Source: Lachnospiraceae bacterium UBA3632 (lineage in GTDB: Bacteria; Bacillota; Clostridia; Lachnospirales; Lachnospiraceae). Taken from it: a DNA stretch of 7,634 nt. This document shows, piece by piece, positions 3,849-7,634 of this stretch (the first letter of the stretch is position 1; every line of letters begins with the position of its first letter). The stretch covers positions 1-7,634 of the forward strand of contig DFKZ01000066.1 in the NCBI GenBank assembly GCA_002373975.1, written 5' to 3'. The notes beneath the pieces were generated by a model. That model searched no databases. It saw nothing but the letters and a program-made list of their open reading frames with translations, and was not told where the DNA came from. The position numbers and the translations under genes are program-made.

Positions 3849-6691
3849 TGAAAGAGATAGGAATTGATATTGAAACGAAAAGCGGAGCGGATCTTACAAA
3901 GGTCGGGGTTTACAAATATGTGGAGGATCCCGACTGGGAGATACAGCTTCTCTCCTACTCCGTCAATGGAGGGGATGTAAGGCAGGTGGATCTTGCTATG
4001 GGGGAGGTTGTACCTCAGGAGATCCTTGAGGCGCTTACGGATAAGAAAGTGCGTAAGTTCGCATATAACTGCACTTTTGAGAGAGTCAATCTTTCCCGGT
4101 ACATAGGTCTCCCGTCAGGGGAGTATATAGATCCGGAAGGATGGTACGACACTATGATAATGGCCGCCTACAACGGCCTTCCCCAGAGTCTGGAAGATGC
4201 CGGTAAGGCGCTGAAAATAGAAGCTGCAAAGATGAAGGAAGGCAAGGCTCTCATAAAGCTTTTTGCGATGCCGAAGGGAGGGGATGGAAAGCGGTGGACT
4301 CGCCCCTCTGATGCACCGGAGAAGTGGGTGATCTATAAAACCTACAACATCCGGGATGTTGAGGCTGAGGAAGAGATCAGAAAACGGCTCGATAGCTATA
4401 CGCCGCCGCAAAGTGTGTGGGAAGAATACTGGGATAACGAGAGGATAAACGACAGGGGGATACGGGTTGATAGACAGCTTATTAAGAACGCGATCGAGAT
4501 CGATGAGAAGTGTTTTGAGTCGCTGATGGAAGAAATGAAGAAAATAACAGGGCTTTCAAATCCAAACAGCCCTGCGCAGCTTAAGGAGTGGCTGAGTACC
4601 CATGGCATAGAAGTAACCACGCTAGGGAAAGATACTGTAAAGGAACTGCTTGAAAATGACCATATCCCGTCAGAGGTTGCGCGGCTTCTTAAGCTTCGTC
4701 TTATGGCTGCGAAATCGTCGGTAAAGAAGTATGCGGCGATGGACGGAGCAGTATGCGCTGATGGCCGAGTCAGAGGTATGTTCCGGTTTTACGGGGCAGG
4801 GAGGACCGGAAGATTCTGTCTCACGGGAGATCATGAAGTGCTCACACGGGACGGATGGGTGAGGCTTGACCAATGGAACGGTGGCTTTATAGCCGGCTGG
4901 AATGCAACTACGGAAGGGATCTCCTTCCAGAAGGCAGAGGCATTGTCATTTGATTACGATGGCGAAATGTACACATACAAGGATCCGCGAATAGATCAAT
5001 GCTCTACGCCAGATCACAAGATGAGGGTACAGAAATACGATGGCGAGTGGGTTGATATGACCGTTGAGGAGATGGCAAAGTGTCGGGTGAATATACCTAT
5101 GTACGGATACCATTACCACCGCGGCTGTGCGAATCCTGCTTGGCTCAGGGTACTTATAATGACGCAGGCAGATGGGTTCTACACGCCAGACGGTATCATT
5201 CATTTCGGTTTTAAGAAGGAACGGAAAATAGAGCGCTGCAAGACGCTTCTGAGGAAAGCGGAGATATCCTTTGTAGTAAGTAAGTATAAAAACGGAGTAA
5301 CAAGGATAACTATACCGGCTCGTATGGTTCCCCTTTGGCTTCGACAATTCAGGACGAAAACATTCGGGTACTGGCTGCTTGATGAAAACCCTGACATCTT
5401 CTTTGATGAATTACCCAACTGGGATGGGTATTACCCAGCGCCAAACAGCATACAGTATTCAACCTGTAATAAGCAAAATGCTGATATCGTTCAGGCGCTT
5501 GCGCACATGTCGGGGCGTTGTGCCGTGATGAAGGTGAAAAAGAACAGCAAACGTAACGTTAATTGGAAAGATGCCTATATAGTAGACATATGGCTTACGC
5601 CGGGCGCTTCCCACGAGTTGAGGGTAAAGCCCGAAGTTAATGAGTACAAGGGAAAAGTTTATTGTGCCAGCACGTCAACTGGGTATTTCCTTGTCAGACG
5701 AAATGGAAGGGTCTGGATAACAGGGAACTCCGGAAAAATTGTGCAGTTCCAAAACCTACCTAGGAACTCAATGGAGGATCTCGATGAAGCAAGGGAACTT
5801 GTGAGGAAGGGAGATTATGAGACGCTTTCAGCACTTTACGAAGATGTGCCGGATGTACTTTCACAGCTCATTAGGACAGCTCTGATACCGAGGGAAGGCC
5901 ACCTATTTGCCGTAGCGGATTACTCAGCTATCGAGGCCCGTGTTCTTGCCTGGTTGGCAGGTGAAGAATGGGTGCTGGAGGCTTTTGCAAATGGCGAAGA
6001 TATCTATTGTACGACTGCAAGTCGAATGTACCATGTGCCAGTCGAAAAACATGGGGAAAACGCTGATCTTCGGGCAAAAGGTAAGCAGGCTGTTCTCGCT
6101 TGTAACTACGGCGGCTCAGTCGGTGCTATAAGCGCTATGGATAAAACACACTCTATTCCGGAGGAAGAGAGGCAGCGGATTGTTGAGATGTATAGGAATG
6201 CAAATCCCAGGATAGTGAGATTCTGGCATGACATTGAGAAAGCAGCGATAAAGGCAGTGAGAGAGAATACTACTACGAAAGTGCGGGGGATAAGAATCTC
6301 GGTTACCAACGGAATGATGTTTATCTCTCTCCCGTCAGGGAGAAGATTGGCCTACCCCGCGCCGAGAATAGGCGTAAACCGCTTTGGATCCGAAGCCATA
6401 ACCTTCCTCAGCGGGAAGACCTGGATGAGGATAGAGACCTTCGGAGGGTCGCTGGTGGAGAACCTTACGCAGGCTGTAGCGAGGGACCTTCTTACCAATT
6501 CGCTGCATCTACTCTCCCACTACAGGGTTGTCGGACACGTTCACGACGAGGTGATCGTTGAGGTGCCAAAAACCTCTGCGGATAGGGCATTGGGGGAAAT
6601 AGAAACTATCATGGCAACAACCCCATCATGGGCAAAGGGCTTACCTCTTGCCGCTGATGGATATCTGTGTAGGAGTTACAGGAAACAATAA
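3848..6691 (+). CDS. Phage family A (Pol I-type) DNA polymerase with 3'-5' exonuclease domain, interrupted by an intein
   Basis: The precursor has 947 residues; removing the 304-residue intein leaves 643, normal for phage family A polymerases. The 3'-5' proofreading exonuclease comes first: D7-I-E9 (Exo I), N74-xx-F77-E78 and D101 (Exo II region), and Y166-xxx-D170 (Exo III). The polymerase domain follows: motif A D691-YSAIEARVLAWL, motif B R742-AKGKQAVLACNYGG with K746 and Y754, and motif C H899-D900-E901 (precursor numbering). D691 and D900 are the expected metal ligands. There is no 5'-3' exonuclease domain. ATG 3848 is chosen because AGGAGG (3837-3842) is five bases upstream; in-frame GTG 3842 overlaps that site. 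This is the replicative polymerase of the module. It should work with the SSB-like protein upstream and the primase downstream, and it is active only after splicing. Confidence 0.93.
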   Translation: MKEIGIDIETKSGADLTKVGVYKYVEDPDWEIQLLSYSVNGGDVRQVDLAMGEVVPQEILEALTDKKVRKFAYNCTFERVNLSRYIGLPSGEYIDPEGWYDTMIMAAYNGLPQSLEDAGKALKIEAAKMKEGKALIKLFAMPKGGDGKRWTRPSDAPEKWVIYKTYNIRDVEAEEEIRKRLDSYTPPQSVWEEYWDNERINDRGIRVDRQLIKNAIEIDEKCFESLMEEMKKITGLSNPNSPAQLKEWLSTHGIEVTTLGKDTVKELLENDHIPSEVARLLKLRLMAAKSSVKKYAAMDGAVCADGRVRGMFRFYGAGRTGRFCLTGDHEVLTRDGWVRLDQWNGGFIAGWNATTEGISFQKAEALSFDYDGEMYTYKDPRIDQCSTPDHKMRVQKYDGEWVDMTVEEMAKCRVNIPMYGYHYHRGCANPAWLRVLIMTQADGFYTPDGIIHFGFKKERKIERCKTLLRKAEISFVVSKYKNGVTRITIPARMVPLWLRQFRTKTFGYWLLDENPDIFFDELPNWDGYYPAPNSIQYSTCNKQNADIVQALAHMSGRCAVMKVKKNSKRNVNWKDAYIVDIWLTPGASHELRVKPEVNEYKGKVYCASTSTGYFLVRRNGRVWITGNSGKIVQFQNLPRNSMEDLDEARELVRKGDYETLSALYEDVPDVLSQLIRTALIPREGHLFAVADYSAIEARVLAWLAGEEWVLEAFANGEDIYCTTASRMYHVPVEKHGENADLRAKGKQAVLACNYGGSVGAISAMDKTHSIPEEERQRIVEMYRNANPRIVRFWHDIEKAAIKAVRENTTTKVRGIRISVTNGMMFISLPSGRRLAYPAPRIGVNRFGSEAITFLSGKTWMRIETFGGSLVENLTQAVARDLLTNSLHLLSHYRVVGHVHDEVIVEVPKTSADRALGEIETIMATTPSWAKGLPLAADGYLCRSYRKQ
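4111..4120 (+). repeat. CCCGTCAGGG element, copy 3
   Basis: Exact copy. Flanking bases allow a 5-bp CTCCC/GGGAG stem (4109-4113 with 4119-4123). It is read as L-P-S-G-E in the exonuclease domain of the polymerase. Confidence 0.85.
4666..4675 (+). repeat. Near-match to the CCCGTCAGGG element (CCCGTCAGAG)
   Basis: One mismatch, in the right arm, read as I-P-S-E-V in the polymerase just before the intein insertion site. It may be a degenerate copy or chance. Confidence 0.35.
4817..5728 (+). mobile_element. Intein with LAGLIDADG-type homing endonuclease region in the DNA polymerase
   Basis: The in-frame 304-residue insert runs from C1 (precursor C324) to N304 (N627), with Ser as the +1 extein residue. 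Block A is CLTGDHEVLTRDGWV (1-15). Block B holds T64-PD-H67. The C-terminal blocks are KVYCASTSTGYFLVRRNGR (280-298) and VWITGN (299-304). Between them, LRVLIMTQADG (110-120) and FFDELPNWDG (195-204) resemble the two LAGLIDADG helices, with D119 and D203 as candidate catalytic acids. The residue before the final Asn is Gly, not the usual His. Splicing restores GRTGRF-SGKIVQ, the conserved family A motif whose Arg (Arg668 in E. coli Pol I) contacts the primer end. Such inteins excise by protein splicing, and the endonuclease spreads them to empty alleles. The intein call is firm; nuclease activity is unproven. Confidence 0.93.
6331..6340 (+). repeat. CCCGTCAGGG element, copy 4
   Basis: Exact copy with the longest arms: TCTCCC (6328-6333) pairs with GGGAGA (6338-6343) around GTCA. 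It is read as L-P-S-G-R, a segment often conserved in phage family A polymerases, so protein constraint explains part of this copy. Confidence 0.85.
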
Positions 6692-6722
6692 CAAAAGATT
6701 ACAGAGAAGAAAGGAAATTGAA

Positions 6723-7634
6723 ATGTTTACAATGTATTTAGCGCCACTGGGGGTTGCTCCAGTGAGCAGAACGAATAACTGCTTTCCGAAGAAAGTGGAG
6801 ATCACTACTCCGGAGGAGTTTAAGGAAGCAGTAAAAAGAGATCATGTATGTGGGAAATTTAAAGATTTTAAGAGGTCAAACGCAAACTTTATCGAATCCG
6901 ATGTAGAAGTATTTGACTGCGACAATATGTCTCCCGTCAGGGTGTATTTAAATGACCTTGAAGCCCTCTTTGGAGAGGATACGAGCTACTTTGTAGCTAC
7001 ATCAAGGTCGCATTTGAAAGAGAAGGACGGGGCGCCTCCTGCAGAACGCTTCCATGTGTATTTTCCGCACAGGAAGTTTACTTCAGCGGAAGAGGTCACA
7101 GAGTTCAAAAAGCGGATATATGAGCGGTTCCCCTTCTTTGATCAGAATGCGCTTGATGCAAGCAGGATGATCTTCGGAAATCCTGATGCTGAGATCATCT
7201 GGCATGAAGGGATCTTCCTTATCGAAGATGTGATGACCCCGTCAGGGGATAATAAGACTGCCGGGGAAGATACAGGGAACGATGCATACGGTGATGCATA
7301 CAGCGATGCAGACGGCGTTATACTCAGTGGCAGAAGAAATTCCACACTCTCCCACTTCGCCGGAAAGGTACTTAAGAAGTACGGCGATACGGATCGGGCT
7401 AGGGCAGCTTACGAGGAAGAAGCCATGAACTGTGAGCCGCCTTTACGAAAGATAGAAATCGAGACCATATGGAATAGTGCAAAGAAATTCTTCCACAACG
7501 TTGTGGAGAAGAGAGCGGATTACAAGAAATATGAGGACTCTGGAGATACGCCGCCGTTCATTCTTCCGACGAAAAGGGGGGAAACGGTCTCTCCTCCGTT
7601 ACTTGCGAAGTATTTTAGACAATATGTAATGACC
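6723..7634 (+). CDS. AEP-type primase (N-terminal part; truncated by the window end)
   Basis: The reading frame stays open for 304 codons to the end of the window. The N-terminal half carries the three archaeo-eukaryotic primase motifs: D65-C-D67 (FDCDN), H111 in RFHVYFP, and D145 in LDASRMIFGNP. A low-complexity linker (about 171-200) leads to a region like a primase C-terminal (PriCT) helical domain: RRNSTLSHFAGKVLKKYG, then IETIWNSAKKFF (about 204-257). In phages this fold commonly continues into a P4/VirE-type superfamily 3 helicase, and that part would lie beyond the window. AAAGGA lies 7 bases before ATG 6723. The gap from the polymerase stop is 31 bases, so it belongs to the same operon. 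It should make primers for the polymerase upstream. After DCDN the usual acidic/tryptophan segment is replaced by MSPVRVYLNDLEALFG, which contains a CCCGTCAGGG element. Confidence 0.85.
   Translation, partial: MFTMYLAPLGVAPVSRTNNCFPKKVEITTPEEFKEAVKRDHVCGKFKDFKRSNANFIESDVEVFDCDNMSPVRVYLNDLEALFGEDTSYFVATSRSHLKEKDGAPPAERFHVYFPHRKFTSAEEVTEFKKRIYERFPFFDQNALDASRMIFGNPDAEIIWHEGIFLIEDVMTPSGDNKTAGEDTGNDAYGDAYSDADGVILSGRRNSTLSHFAGKVLKKYGDTDRARAAYEEEAMNCEPPLRKIEIETIWNSAKKFFHNVVEKRADYKKYEDSGDTPPFILPTKRGETVSPPLLAKYFRQYVMT
6933..6942 (+). repeat. CCCGTCAGGG element, copy 5 (different reading frame)
   Basis: Exact copy in the primase gene, read as P-V-R rather than P-S-G because it lies in another codon phase. 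The stem is only CCC/GGG here, since T6932 faces T6943. It falls just after the catalytic DCDN motif. Confidence 0.85.
7238..7247 (+). repeat. CCCGTCAGGG element, copy 6
   Basis: Exact copy extended to CCCC/GGGG (7237-7248), read as T-P-S-G-D in the linker between the primase catalytic domain and its C-terminal helical domain. Confidence 0.85.
7281..7316 (+). repeat. Three 12-bp tandem repeats in the primase linker
   Basis: GATGCATACGGT, GATGCATACAGC and GATGCAGACGGC follow one another and encode DAYG-DAYS-DADG. They keep frame and lengthen a flexible acidic linker. Slippage is the likely origin. Confidence 0.75.

Noticed and set aside
4946..5347. Minus-strand ORF of 133 codons inside the intein
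   Set aside because: It is antisense to the intein, whose splicing and endonuclease motifs are clear. No plausible product.
4817..5728. Group I or II intron in place of an intein
   Set aside because: The insert is an uninterrupted in-frame ORF with intein blocks A, B, F and G, and begins with Cys and ends Asn before Ser. No intron core is needed to explain it.
284..7247. The CCCGTCAGGG copies as a CRISPR array or transposon ends
   Set aside because: Spacing is irregular (hundreds to thousands of bases), copies lie inside conserved genes, all share one orientation, and there are no cas genes, spacers or target-site duplications.

Overview
The window looks like the early/replication module of a temperate phage or prophage of a low-to-mid GC Firmicute, most likely a clostridial (Lachnospiraceae-type) host. 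This rests on strong AGGAGG-type ribosome binding sites, tightly packed or overlapping genes all on the + strand, and a characteristic gene order: sigma-region-4 proteins, an 'rrp5-like' phage protein, a DUF2800 nuclease, a DUF2815 ssDNA-binding protein, a family A DNA polymerase, then a primase. The host assignment is inference; the gene order and motifs are read from the sequence.

Layout. Positions 1-206 hold a small Cro/C1-type HTH regulator, probably missing a few N-terminal residues, followed by a strong intrinsic terminator (221-252). From 207 to 673 there is no convincing gene. This stretch holds a second terminator (331-379), a pair of competing hairpins (462-504), short direct and inverted repeats, and a highly structured leader (565-673). 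The last leader hairpin buries the ribosome binding site of the first early gene. Two sigma-70 region 4-like proteins follow (674-1285, with an eight-cysteine insert; 1289-1546), then a 9-codon mini-ORF, a linker-rich phage protein (1620-2012), a DUF2800 PD-(D/E)XK nuclease (2005-3165) and a DUF2815 SSB-like protein (3162-3728). A 119-bp gap with a perfect 9-bp hairpin and a 34-bp tandem duplication carrying two Shine-Dalgarno copies precedes the DNA polymerase (3848-6691). The polymerase is interrupted by a 304-residue intein (nt 4817-5728) with a LAGLIDADG-type endonuclease region. The last gene (6723 to window end) is the N-terminal part of an AEP-type primase, cut by the window.

How the genes fit together: the sigma-like proteins probably control or modify transcription, while the nuclease, SSB, polymerase and primase make a self-contained DNA replication/recombination set. 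The polymerase works only after the intein splices itself out, rejoining GRTGRF to SGKIVQ.

The most unusual signal is a 10-bp element, CCCGTCAGGG, found six times exactly, always on the + strand. One copy is intergenic and five lie inside four different genes' domains or linkers, in two different reading frames. Its flanks often extend the CCC/GGG arms into a longer stem around the constant GTCA loop. This is a nucleotide-level repeat that the protein-coding content does not fully explain.
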